A stretch of 42,785 bases of DNA. It comes from JBJKRF01 sp046704785. GTDB lineage: Bacteria; Chloroflexota; Anaerolineae; Anaerolineales; Villigracilaceae. Below are positions 31,848-39,884 of this stretch, piece after piece; positions within the stretch are counted from its first letter, which is position 1; the number at the start of each line of letters is the position of its first letter. The stretch is taken from contig JBJKRF010000099.1 of the NCBI GenBank assembly GCA_046704785.1, positions 1 through 42,785 of the forward strand. The letters are read 5' to 3'. The notes beneath the pieces were generated by a model, which saw only the letters and a list, made by a program, of their open reading frames with translations, had not been told where the DNA came from and searched no databases. The position numbers and the translations under genes are program-made.

Positions 31848-34061
31848 ATGGGACTTAGTACAGCGCAACTTCCCTTTTTGATCCTGCGCACGTTTGAAGC
31901 CATTATTTATGTATTCTTGTTGTCATTGGTTCTGCGCCGCAGGATTGCCCAAACCACGTTATACCTCGCCGTTCTAGCGTATATTGGCCTGGCCCTTCTT
32001 TTGCAGTTGACGCGCACAGGCGTGGAGTTCGGCTGGTTGGCGGGGTTCGATGCCGCACGCTATTCGAACCTGGCACAGGGCAGTTCGTTGGTGCTGGCTT
32101 TTCTATTGTATTTCACCATGCGGGTGTTCCTGAGGGCTCCTCGACAGCGGCTCTGGTTTTGGGGTGGCGTGATCGTGGTCGCGTTGGTGCTCGCTTTCCA
32201 AAATATTTTGCTGACCTTCCTCGGCTGGGCCGTCTTTAGCGGACTCTCGGTATGGTTGTTGCTCTCTTCGCTGGCGCGCACGCGCCAACCCTTGCAGCGC
32301 AACCGCCTGGCGTTTTGGGCGCCGGCGCTTTTGCTGGTCATCGCCAATGACCTGGCCGTGTTCTATCAGCCTGATGCGCAAGAAGGTTTCTTGCGCCTGG
32401 GAGGCGCCATCCTGGTGGCCTACGTCGTTTGGCGGCATCACATTCCGGATGTGCGTGATGTCACCCGTCAGTTCCTGATTTACATTCTGACGGCGCTGGC
32501 CGCCATGTTCCTGTATATCGCTGGATTTCTGGCCGCAGATTCTATGCTGCGCCTGACGCCGGGCTACAACCCGTTGTTCGTGGGTACGGCGCTGGCCGTT
32601 GTCATTTCATTGATTTTTACGCCGCTCTCCGGGTTGGTGCGCGGACTGGTCAATCGGGTCTACAAGCTGGAAAGCTACGATCCTGCCGAAACCTTGCGTG
32701 AATATAGCGTTTCGATCAGTAACATCCTCGACCTGGAAAAGCTGGCGACGGTTTCCATCGACCTGATCCTGGAAGCGATGGATGTGCGCAGCGGCTTCAT
32801 TTTTCTGGTCGACCCGGAGATTGGCGATGACAACAAAAATGTCTACCGGCTAACAGCCATTCGTGGCGGCGGCAATACGCCTTCGTTGAGCAACGTGCTG
32901 GCCGAGAATAGTTCGATTGCGCGCTTCTTGCGCGAAGAACACAAACCTTTGCTACAGTATGATGTTGATTTTGCCCCCGAGTTTCTGGATGCGCCTTTAC
33001 AGGAGCGACGCTGGCTGGGAGAACTTGAACTCGATGTTTATGTCCCGATCCATTCAAAAGGAGAATGGATCGGTTTGCTGGCCTTGGGCCCCAAGTCCAC
33101 CGGTCGGTATACCGAAGATGATTTGAAATTGTTGATGACTCTCGCCAGCCAGACCGGTGTCGCCTTGGAAAATGCTCGTTTGGTGGAGAATCTGAAACGG
33201 CTGAACGTGCAGGTCCGCGAGGCTTATGCCTACCTGGACCGCGCCAATCACGACCTGGCCAAGCTGGAAATGACGAAATCGAACTTTATCAGCATTGCCT
33301 CTCATGAGTTGCGCACACCGCTGACGGTGGTGCGCGGTTATACGGAAATGCTGCTCGAAGACCCCGCCGTTCCGGAGGATATACGCACCTTGATCGGGAG
33401 CATCCATAAGAGTACCTTGCGTTTACACGAGATCATGGACTCGATGTTCGACATCGCCCAGATGGACTCTCGCACACTGGAATTGCACCGTCAGGATGTC
33501 TTCCCAACCGAACTGGTCGGCGCTGTGGCAAATGACGTCTCGAAAGCAGTGTCCGAGCGCGAACAGGAACTGGATATCGACCTGCCACAGTTGCCCTCGA
33601 TCAAGGCTGACCCGAATGCGTTGAAGAAGCTCTTTTTCCACCTGATGATGAACGCCATCAAATTTACGCCCAATGGCGGAAAGATCACCGTCACCGGGCA
33701 CCAGGTGCCGGCCAACAACCGCGACCTGCCGGAAGGCGGTGTGGAGATTGTCGTCAGCGATACCGGCGTGGGCGTGGACAAGGGCTACCAGGAAATTATC
33801 TTTACCAAGTTCTACCAACCGGGTGAACTGCTCAACCGTCATTCGACGGGCAAAACCAAATTTAAAGGCTCCGGTGTGGGCCTTGGGTTGGCACTCTCGC
33901 GCGGCATCGTCGAAGCTCATGGCGGGCGCATCTGGGTGGAGAGCGAAGGCTACGACGAAGAGAATTGCCCCGGCAGCGAATTCCACGTCATCCTGCCGCT
34001 GCGCAGCCAGGGGGAGAGCAAGACCGTACGCATGGGCAGCGCGGTCAAGTTGAAGATATAG
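31848..34061 (+). CDS. Multi-TM GAF sensor histidine kinase
   Basis: A 737-residue kinase. Residues ~8-265 contain about eight to nine membrane spans. A GAF domain follows at ~285-445, then a short coiled coil, HisKA with His486 in SIASHELRTPL, and HATPase with N box (LMMNAIKFTPNG), G1 (SDTGVGVDKG), F box (IFTKFYQPGE), and G2 (GSGVGLGLALSR). No receiver gene is adjacent, so the partner is not evident. It diverges from the GH13 gene with about 137 bases between. Confidence 0.95.
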   Translation: MGLSTAQLPFLILRTFEAIIYVFLLSLVLRRRIAQTTLYLAVLAYIGLALLLQLTRTGVEFGWLAGFDAARYSNLAQGSSLVLAFLLYFTMRVFLRAPRQRLWFWGGVIVVALVLAFQNILLTFLGWAVFSGLSVWLLLSSLARTRQPLQRNRLAFWAPALLLVIANDLAVFYQPDAQEGFLRLGGAILVAYVVWRHHIPDVRDVTRQFLIYILTALAAMFLYIAGFLAADSMLRLTPGYNPLFVGTALAVVISLIFTPLSGLVRGLVNRVYKLESYDPAETLREYSVSISNILDLEKLATVSIDLILEAMDVRSGFIFLVDPEIGDDNKNVYRLTAIRGGGNTPSLSNVLAENSSIARFLREEHKPLLQYDVDFAPEFLDAPLQERRWLGELELDVYVPIHSKGEWIGLLALGPKSTGRYTEDDLKLLMTLASQTGVALENARLVENLKRLNVQVREAYAYLDRANHDLAKLEMTKSNFISIASHELRTPLTVVRGYTEMLLEDPAVPEDIRTLIGSIHKSTLRLHEIMDSMFDIAQMDSRTLELHRQDVFPTELVGAVANDVSKAVSEREQELDIDLPQLPSIKADPNALKKLFFHLMMNAIKFTPNGGKITVTGHQVPANNRDLPEGGVEIVVSDTGVGVDKGYQEIIFTKFYQPGELLNRHSTGKTKFKGSGVGLGLALSRGIVEAHGGRIWVESEGYDEENCPGSEFHVILPLRSQGESKTVRMGSAVKLKI

Positions 34062-34064
34062 CCT

Positions 34065-34132
34065 TACGGTCTGACCGTAAAAGGTATAGAACGAGCGAGC
34101 GTGACACACGTACCAGTGTCACGCACGCTCGT
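34065..34132. repeat. Two stem-loops after the histidine kinase
   Basis: First, TACGGTC (34065-34071) pairs with GACCGTA (34073-34079). Second, a 17-bp arm ACGAGCGAGCGTGACAC (34091-34107) pairs with 34116-34132 with a single mismatch. The second is followed by TGACTCGGTTGTTGTT, which is a weak T tract. They may end the kinase transcript. Confidence 0.6.
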
Positions 34133-34163
34133 TGACTCGGTTGTTGTTCTGTCAGTCAAGGTA

Positions 34164-34222
34164 TGATCGTACTGGAAGATACTCGATAAGATGAATTCGC
34201 TGGGCATCTTCCGGTACGATCA
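34164..34222. repeat. 17-bp stem-loop beyond the pore-forming protein gene
   Basis: TGATCGTACTGGAAGAT (34164-34180) pairs with 34206-34222 with one G-U, around a 25-base loop. It lies 22 bases beyond the stop of the aerolysin-like gene (minus strand) but lacks a T run in that direction. Confidence 0.6.
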
Positions 34223-34244
34223 ATCGGTGTTACAAAGGCCAGAA

Positions 34245-34979
34245 TTAGACTGGTGTTGCTTGTCCAATCGTGGTATGTACATTAAAGGCCGAGGTTCCTT
34301 TGATGGAACCGGTAATCTGTCCAGACGTTTTTGGAAGGACTTGCGAGGCGCTCAGGAACCAGAAGTAATGTCCGTCAACGCGATCGGGGAAATTGGCGCC
34401 GAACATTCCAGATACGTTGATGGGTGCATTGAATCCCATAGTTTCAGACTGCATGGTGGCAACCATCTCGACGGTTACTTGTGAGTGGGGCGGAACCTTC
34501 ACCGAGACGGTCGCAGCCGACGATTTTTGAACCGAGGAGGAGCCGGATTGGCCGACTGTGGCGGAGACAGAAAACGACATCCCCATTTTGAAAACGCCTT
34601 CGATGGTAAGTTCTTGAGAGAAGGTCATCCCGGTGGTGATGGAGCTTGACCAGGCGGTTGTGTCAGTCCATGCGCCCTGTACCGTTAAGCTGATCTCCGC
34701 TTCTGTGTCACCGTTGTTCACAGCTGTATTGCTTCCGACGACTGCCTGTTGGGGCGGTTCTGATGTGTCAGTCGTGAAATCGTATGGGCCGAGGACCTTA
34801 TAACAGTAATGACTGTACTGTTCTGTGATCGGCGGTTTGACGGCATTGTAATAGGTCTCCGTATTGAGTGCGATCCCATCTGGTGTTTTGTTGAACTGAT
34901 TCTTGAATGCTGTTCTGACGGCATCCGGGCTGGAATCGAGCGCGGAGAGGTCTGAAAATTGGAGATATTCTTGCGTCAT
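34245..34979 (-). CDS. Aerolysin / ETX-MTX2-like beta-pore-forming protein
   Basis: A 244-residue protein with no signal peptide. From about residue 85 it shows the pattern of the aerolysin-fold pore-forming domain: alternating Ser/Thr/Val strands (AEISLTVQGAW, TTGMTFSQELTIEGVF, FSVSATVGQSGSSSVQK), then VPPHSQVTVEMVATMQ, the typical VPPxxxVxV strand after the insertion loop. A short C-terminal beta region follows (GHYFWFLSASQVL). The first ~80 residues, with TYYNAVKPPIT and HYCYKVLGPYDF, may be a receptor-binding head. Such proteins puncture membranes of other cells; the target is unknown. AGAGGAA before the ATG supports the start. No immunity or secretion gene lies next to it. Confidence 0.75.
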   Translation of the reverse strand: MTQEYLQFSDLSALDSSPDAVRTAFKNQFNKTPDGIALNTETYYNAVKPPITEQYSHYCYKVLGPYDFTTDTSEPPQQAVVGSNTAVNNGDTEAEISLTVQGAWTDTTAWSSSITTGMTFSQELTIEGVFKMGMSFSVSATVGQSGSSSVQKSSAATVSVKVPPHSQVTVEMVATMQSETMGFNAPINVSGMFGANFPDRVDGHYFWFLSASQVLPKTSGQITGSIKGTSAFNVHTTIGQATPV

Positions 34980-35370
34980 GGTTAAATTCCTCTTTGTTGT
35001 AATCGGTTATGGTTATGTGCTAAGCGGTAAAGACTTCGGCATGGCAGTGAGTAAAGCTTCGCTGCGACAACTTAAGAGGCTAATTGTTTCTTCGATATTT
35101 TCTTCCTTTCTTTATGCGGAATGACACGCCTCGTTACTCGCTCTCGCAAGCGCATTGTGCGGCAGCCATAGAACAAATTACCAGATAATTTCTGGCGATT
35201 TGTCGGCCAATGGCTACCATATACAAACTCGAACCGCGTTCCGGCATATATTCATGTCCCACTGATGCAGGATGAAGGAGGTTGTTGGTTAAGTCTCCTG
35301 AGGGTGGGCGTGTTGCGTTAAGAATACAGGCAATGTTGTCTATGTGCAAGCATGATAAAAAAATCACCCC
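34980..35370. other. AT-richer intergenic region without a convincing gene
   Basis: About 390 bases upstream of the pore-forming protein. It probably holds that gene's promoter. I see no RNA gene, complete ORF or mobile-element end. A 90-codon minus-strand frame at 35134-35406 runs into the tRNA terminator and has no family resemblance. Confidence 0.5.
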
Positions 35371-35403
35371 CGAAACGCAAAAACGGCGGACTCCCGCCGT
35401 TTT
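35371..35403 (-). terminator. Rho-independent terminator of the tRNA-Arg gene
   Basis: Read on the minus strand, ACGGCGG (pairing 35394-35400 with 35383-35389) forms a 7-bp GC stem extended by A-T pairs, followed by TTTTTGCGTTT. It starts about 16 bases after the tRNA 3' end. Confidence 0.85.
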
Positions 35404-35418
35404 CATCTTCGACCTTTG

Positions 35419-35490
35419 TACCCCTGGAGAGACTCGAACTCTCGCTTTTGGCTCCGGAGGCCAACGCTCTATCCGCTGAGCTACAGGGGC
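35419..35490 (-). tRNA. tRNA-Arg (anticodon CCG)
   Basis: A full cloverleaf of 72 nt can be drawn. The acceptor is GCCCCTG/CAGGGGT (first pair G-U) with discriminator A. The D arm is GCTC/GAGC, the anticodon stem TTGGC/GCCAA with loop CTCCGGA, the variable loop is four bases, and the T arm is GAGAG-TTCGAGT-CTCTC. The anticodon CCG reads CGG (Arg). CCA is not encoded. Confidence 0.97.
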
Positions 35491-35539
35491 ATAGGCGCGA
35501 TTCTACCATAAAGCGGTGGGGAATTTCCGTTCCGCCTGC

Positions 35540-36529
35540 TCAGGCCCGCGCCAGGGGTGCCAGACGTTTCAACGTCTCACGGTATTTCTGGATGGCTTCC
35601 AGGTTCCCGCCCTCCTCACCCAGTTTTGCATACTGGTTCTTCTTGTGCGCCAGCTCACCGATGGTCTGGTAGAAGCGCGCCGTGGCACGGTAGTGTCCCT
35701 CGAAGAGCGAAGCCAGGCGCGCAAACATCTGCAACCAGGCCGAACAGGCCGTGCGGTACTGTTCCCGGCTGATGAGGCCCAACTGAACCTCCTCGCGCAG
35801 GTAATTGATGATATTCTTCTGCTCCTGCCAGGTGGCCCATAACACCACCAGAAACATGAAGAACAACCCGGTGTAATCGAGAAATGTCCCGAAAAGACAA
35901 GTCAGGTCGCCGAAGAAGGGAATCGAGGCCAGCGTGTTGTGAACCGAATGCGTGAACATGGCTGTCCCCCAACCGGCAAGTGGCGCGCCGATCTTGATCA
36001 ACCAATTCCGGTGCATGCGTGCGATGGCCAGCCCGATACCGGTGAAAGCCGTGTAGAATGGATGCTGCCAACCGACCACGATCACGCGGATGAAGACCAG
36101 TTGGAAGAAACCCTCCCAGCCGGCGCTCTGGTAGCCGCGCCAGATGTAGATGGTATTCTCGGTGGCGGCGAAACCCAATGCGGCGATCCCGGCATAGATA
36201 ATGCCGTCCAGCAGGGAGTCGAACTCGCTGCGGAAGAACAGAAAAACCAATAGCACGGCCATCCCTTTCAGGCTTTCTTCCACGAATGGTGCGCTGAGCG
36301 AACCGGTCGCAATATCCGAGGTTGCTGCCGAGCCGGTCAGCAGGTAAGCGCCTTCTCCGAACAGCGTGTTCAATACATAAGCGCCCCCGGCTGCCACCAC
36401 CATCCCCCAGAAGAAGACCATGCCCAGTAACAAGATGGGCTCTTTCTCGTAGCGGTCCAACCAATACAGAATATAAGCGAACAAAAGACAGGGCACGAAT
36501 CCAAAAAAGATAGCCGCCAATAATGCCAT
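35540..36529 (-). CDS. PrsW-family intramembrane protease
   Basis: A 329-residue protein with about eight membrane spans. It has the PrsW signature elements: APFVEESLKG (~85), GFAATENTIYI (~122), the conserved His in WQHPFYTAF (~155), and FTHSVHN (~192). PrsW-type proteases cleave membrane-anchored regulators such as anti-sigma factors. Two membrane anti-sigma factors occur in this window, but nothing links them directly. ATG at 36529 with GGAGAG just upstream is preferred over upstream in-frame codons. The C-terminal ~90 residues are a soluble charged helix region. Confidence 0.9.
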   Translation of the reverse strand: MALLAAIFFGFVPCLLFAYILYWLDRYEKEPILLLGMVFFWGMVVAAGGAYVLNTLFGEGAYLLTGSAATSDIATGSLSAPFVEESLKGMAVLLVFLFFRSEFDSLLDGIIYAGIAALGFAATENTIYIWRGYQSAGWEGFFQLVFIRVIVVGWQHPFYTAFTGIGLAIARMHRNWLIKIGAPLAGWGTAMFTHSVHNTLASIPFFGDLTCLFGTFLDYTGLFFMFLVVLWATWQEQKNIINYLREEVQLGLISREQYRTACSAWLQMFARLASLFEGHYRATARFYQTIGELAHKKNQYAKLGEEGGNLEAIQKYRETLKRLAPLARA

Positions 36530-36622
36530 TGCACTCTCCGTTTCTTTTCCTGATTCTAGCGAGGATTTCTCAAGAATCAAGAGGCGTTATCCGTCGAGCG
36601 AAAAGTGACAGGCTTCTGCAAC

Positions 36623-36651
36623 TTGCTTGAATTTTGGCTTAATGCTAAACT
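36623..36651 (+). promoter_or_regulatory. Candidate sigma-70 promoter of the receiver-CpaE/sirtuin/kinase operon
   Basis: TTGCTT (36623-36628) and TAAACT (36646-36651) are separated by 17 bases. The implied start is about 22 bases before the ATG at 36681, leaving room for the AGGAAAAGGAT ribosome site. Confidence 0.45.
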
Positions 36652-36680
36652 TTCAGTATCCGTGTTCTCAGGAAAAGGAT

Positions 36681-37847
36681 ATGGCTGAAAAAATTTTGAT
36701 CGTAGACGATGACCTCGATACCTTGCGCCTGGTGGGTATGATGCTCCAGAAACAAGGGTACCAGATTGTCGCCGCTGGTAGCGGCCAACAGGGGATTGAC
36801 CTGGCACTGTCCGAATTGCCCGATTTGATCCTGCTTGATGTGATGATGCCGCAGATGGACGGTTATGAGGTGGCGCGACGCCTGCGCGACAACGACCTCA
36901 CCGCCGATATTCCCATCCTGATGTTCACGGCTAAAAGCCAGTTGGATGACAAAGTGACCGGATTCGAGGCCGGGGCAGACGACTATCTTACCAAGCCAAC
37001 GCACCCGACGGAGCTTCAGGCGCACGTCAAAGCCCTGTTGGCGCGCACCGTCAAAGCCAGAGGCAACCCGCCGACGGCGCCCACCGAACCCCCCGGCTAC
37101 CTCATCGGCGTTCTGGCAGCGCGTGGCGGCCTGGGCGTGACCACGGTCGCCACGAATAGCGCCCTGGCCTTGCAGCGTAAAACCAATTTGCCGGCGCTCG
37201 TGGCCGAATTCCGCCCCGGGCAGGGCACCATTGCCAACGACATGAACCTGCGTTCCGACGGACTGACGAAATTGCTCACCACGCCACCGGAAGAACTGAC
37301 ACGCCAGTCGGTGTCTGAGAGAATGATTGCGCATCAAATCGGAATCGATATTCTACCGTCCTCGGCGCAGCCGCGCGACGGCATCCTGCTTTCCAAAATC
37401 CAGCAGTTTGAAGTGATCTTAAGCCGCCTGATGTTCATGGCGCGCTTTGTTGTTGTCGATCTCGGCTGTGGTTTGCCGCCGGTGACCCAAAAGCTGGTCT
37501 CCACCTTCAGTGAGTTGATCATCGTGGTCGAACCGTTTGAGAAATCGCTTCAACATTCTCGCGCGCTGATCGACGACCTGATTACTTTGGATGTCGAGCA
37601 GTCGCGCATCCATGTGGTTGCCAATTATCGCCTGCGCTCCGAAACCCAGCTATCGGTTCCACAGGTTCAGGAACGCCTGAAGTACCCCCTCGATGTGACG
37701 TTCACGCCTGCACCCGAATTGATGCTCCAGGCCATTCGGCTGCAGACGCTGGCGTTCGCCGTCCAACAAGACAGTCTGACCAACCAGCAATATAGTTCGC
37801 TTGCGGCCAAGATCGAGACCCGTGCGCCTCGACCGGTCGAGAAATGA
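36681..37847 (+). CDS. Receiver domain fused to CpaE/MinD-like domain
   Basis: A 388-residue protein. The receiver domain (~1-122) is intact: VDDD, Asp in LLDVMMPQMDG (~52), Thr in MFTAKS, and Lys in YLTKPTHP. A Pro-rich linker leads to a CpaE-like SIMIBI domain (~140-370). Its P-loop reads ARGGLGVTTVATN, without the Lys that binds phosphate in MinD (GKT/S), so it probably does not hydrolyse ATP. DLGCGLPPV stands at the Walker B position. Such proteins help place or assemble polar structures such as Tad pili. The stop overlaps the start of the sirtuin gene (ATGA). Confidence 0.88.
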   Translation: MAEKILIVDDDLDTLRLVGMMLQKQGYQIVAAGSGQQGIDLALSELPDLILLDVMMPQMDGYEVARRLRDNDLTADIPILMFTAKSQLDDKVTGFEAGADDYLTKPTHPTELQAHVKALLARTVKARGNPPTAPTEPPGYLIGVLAARGGLGVTTVATNSALALQRKTNLPALVAEFRPGQGTIANDMNLRSDGLTKLLTTPPEELTRQSVSERMIAHQIGIDILPSSAQPRDGILLSKIQQFEVILSRLMFMARFVVVDLGCGLPPVTQKLVSTFSELIIVVEPFEKSLQHSRALIDDLITLDVEQSRIHVVANYRLRSETQLSVPQVQERLKYPLDVTFTPAPELMLQAIRLQTLAFAVQQDSLTNQQYSSLAAKIETRAPRPVEK

Positions 37848-38620
37848 CTGGTTTTTCTACACAGACGCTGGAATCGATCGAATATGCGGCCGATTTATTT
37901 CGCCAGGCCAAACGCGCCATCGTCTTGAGCGGCGCCGGTATCTCGACTCCCTCCGGCATCCCCGACTTTCGTTCCGAAGGCACCGGTTTGTGGGCGCGGG
38001 ACGAACCGTTGGAGGTCGCCTCGTTGACGACCTTCCGCACGCATCCCGAACAGTTCTTTGCCTGGTTTCGCCCCCTGGCGGGTCAGATTTTCAATGCATT
38101 GCCCAATGCTGCGCACCTGGCGCTGGCAAAGCTCGAAAAGCTTGGGCGCTTGAAAGCCATCATCACGCAGAACATCGACATGCTGCATCAAAAAGCAGGC
38201 TCGCAGCACGTCATCGAAATGCACGGCACGTTACGAACCTTTTCATGCACGCAATGTTTTCGGCAGGTTGGGTACGAACCTTTCCTGTCGTCGTTCGTCG
38301 AACATGGAACGCTTCCGCATTGCCCGCATTGCGACGGCATCCTTAAACCGGATGTCATTTTGTTTGGCGAGGAACTTCCGCAGAAAGCCTGGTTCGAAGC
38401 CCAGCATGAAGCGCGACACTGCGATTTGATGCTGGTAGCCGGCTCCTCGTTGGAAGTATTACCTGTGGCCCGGCTGCCCATGCAAGCCGTTGACCGTGGA
38501 GCACATTTGATTATCATCAATAACACCCCTACTTACTTGAACGTCCGTGCCGATATTAACATGCTGGAAGATGTTGCCCAGATTCTTCCGGCGATTGTAG
38601 ACAGAGTTCTCCATGCCTGA
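37844..38620 (+). CDS. NAD-dependent protein deacetylase/deacylase, sirtuin family
   Basis: A 258-residue sirtuin that removes acyl groups from protein Lys using NAD. It has the motifs SGAGISTPSGIPDFRS (~29-44), ITQNIDMLHQKAG (~107), the catalytic His in EMHGTL (~126), two CxxC zinc pairs (FSCTQC and HCPHC), DVILFGEELP, and GSSLEVLP. It is complete. It overlaps the gene before it by four bases and the kinase after it by eight bases, so its synthesis is tied to a two-component system. Confidence 0.96.
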   Translation: MTGFSTQTLESIEYAADLFRQAKRAIVLSGAGISTPSGIPDFRSEGTGLWARDEPLEVASLTTFRTHPEQFFAWFRPLAGQIFNALPNAAHLALAKLEKLGRLKAIITQNIDMLHQKAGSQHVIEMHGTLRTFSCTQCFRQVGYEPFLSSFVEHGTLPHCPHCDGILKPDVILFGEELPQKAWFEAQHEARHCDLMLVAGSSLEVLPVARLPMQAVDRGAHLIIINNTPTYLNVRADINMLEDVAQILPAIVDRVLHA

Positions 38621-39797
38621 ATCCGATACCATACGACTGGAACGTTATCGCCGCCTGCTCAGCATTTCACGAGACCTGGCTTCCACGCTCGACCTGGAAG
38701 CCCTGCTCAACCGCATCATCTACGCCGCCAGGGACACTGCCGAGGCTGAGGCCGCCTCCATCCTGCTCTACGATGATGCGGCGCAGGAACTGTATTTTCA
38801 AGTTGCCACCAATGTTGCGCGCCCCATGATCGGCGGCCTGATCGTCCCGTTGGAGGGCAGCATCGCCGGTTGGGTCATTCAGAACCGGCGGCCCGTGCGC
38901 ATCCAGAATGTGCAGGAAGATGAGCGCTACTTCAAAAACATCTCCAAGACGCTCAGTTATGATACGCACTCGATCATGGCCGCTCCGCTGACCACCAAAG
39001 ACAGGGTCGTGGGCGTGCTCGAAGTGTTGAACAAACGCTCCGGTGAGTTCAGCGAGATCGACGAAGATTTGCTGACGGTGCTCAGCGCACAAGCCGCGAT
39101 TGCCATCGAGAACACACGTCTGTTCCAGCAATCCGACCTCGTGGCTGAATTCGTCCACGAACTGCGCACACCGCTCGCCTCGCTCAGCACTGCCACGTAT
39201 TTGCTCCTGCGTCCAGAAATCTCGCGCGAACAGTCCAACCAGATCATCAACAACATCCACGACGAAACCTTGCGCCTGAACACCCTGGCCTCCACCTTCC
39301 TCGATCTGGCGCGACTCGAATCGGGGCGCGTCAAATTCCTGAAATCCACCTTCCCAATTTTGCCTTTGTTGAACGAGTGCAAGGAAACCATGCGTGCCAG
39401 GGCCGAGGAAGTCAACGTAAAGATCGAGGTCAACGCGCCTTCCGACATGCCCGTTGTGGAAGCCGACCGTGATCGCCTCAAGCAGGTTTTGCTCAATCTG
39501 ATCAGTAACGCCGTCAAATACAACTATCCGGGCGGGACGGTTTCCGTCCGCGCCGGCATAGACGACAAGAGCTGGTTCGTCAGCGTGGCCGATACCGGTA
39601 TGGGCATCCCGCACGACGCACTGCCGAATCTGTTCACCAAGTTCTATCGCGTCAAAGGCACCGAAACCAAGGCAATCGGCACCGGCCTGGGATTGTCCAT
39701 CTGCAAACAGATCATCCAGGGGCACGGCGGGCGTATCGACGTGAAAAGCAAAGTCGGCGAGGGCACCATCTTCACCGTGTACCTTCCGCGCAAATAA
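38613..39797 (+). CDS. Cytoplasmic GAF sensor histidine kinase
   Basis: A 394-residue soluble kinase. It has a GAF domain at ~15-165 (AEAASILLYDDAAQ, GSIAGWVIQNRRPV), HisKA with His182 in EFVHELRTPLASL, and HATPase with LLNLISNAVKYN, ADTGMGIPHDA, LFTKFYRVKG and GTGLGLSICK. It lacks membrane segments. Its start lies inside the end of the sirtuin gene. The receiver-CpaE protein at the head of the operon is the likely phospho-acceptor (inference). Confidence 0.95.
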   Translation: MPESDTIRLERYRRLLSISRDLASTLDLEALLNRIIYAARDTAEAEAASILLYDDAAQELYFQVATNVARPMIGGLIVPLEGSIAGWVIQNRRPVRIQNVQEDERYFKNISKTLSYDTHSIMAAPLTTKDRVVGVLEVLNKRSGEFSEIDEDLLTVLSAQAAIAIENTRLFQQSDLVAEFVHELRTPLASLSTATYLLLRPEISREQSNQIINNIHDETLRLNTLASTFLDLARLESGRVKFLKSTFPILPLLNECKETMRARAEEVNVKIEVNAPSDMPVVEADRDRLKQVLLNLISNAVKYNYPGGTVSVRAGIDDKSWFVSVADTGMGIPHDALPNLFTKFYRVKGTETKAIGTGLGLSICKQIIQGHGGRIDVKSKVGEGTIFTVYLPRK

Positions 39798-39819
39798 AAG
39801 TCGATTTCCACAGAAAGGC

Positions 39820-39861
39820 AAAGAGACGGGAGCGCCGTTCGGGCTTCCCGTCTCTTTTTTT
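39820..39861 (+). terminator. Rho-independent terminator of the receiver-CpaE/sirtuin/kinase operon
   Basis: An 11-bp stem AAGAGACGGGA (39821-39831) and TCCCGTCTCTT (39846-39856) is followed by TTTTT. It may work in both directions, because the zinc dehydrogenase ends 24 bases further on the minus strand. Confidence 0.9.
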
Positions 39862-39884
39862 CGTTCGATGGAATTCGTCCGCTC

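Noticed and set aside
34191..34484. 97-codon plus-strand frame overlapping the end of the pore-forming gene
   Set aside because: It lies inside the hairpin loop and opposite the coding strand of the aerolysin-like gene, with no protein-like pattern of its own.
35134..35406. 90-codon minus-strand open frame upstream of the pore-forming gene
   Set aside because: No ribosome site or family resemblance, Cys-rich and irregular composition, and it begins within the tRNA terminator.
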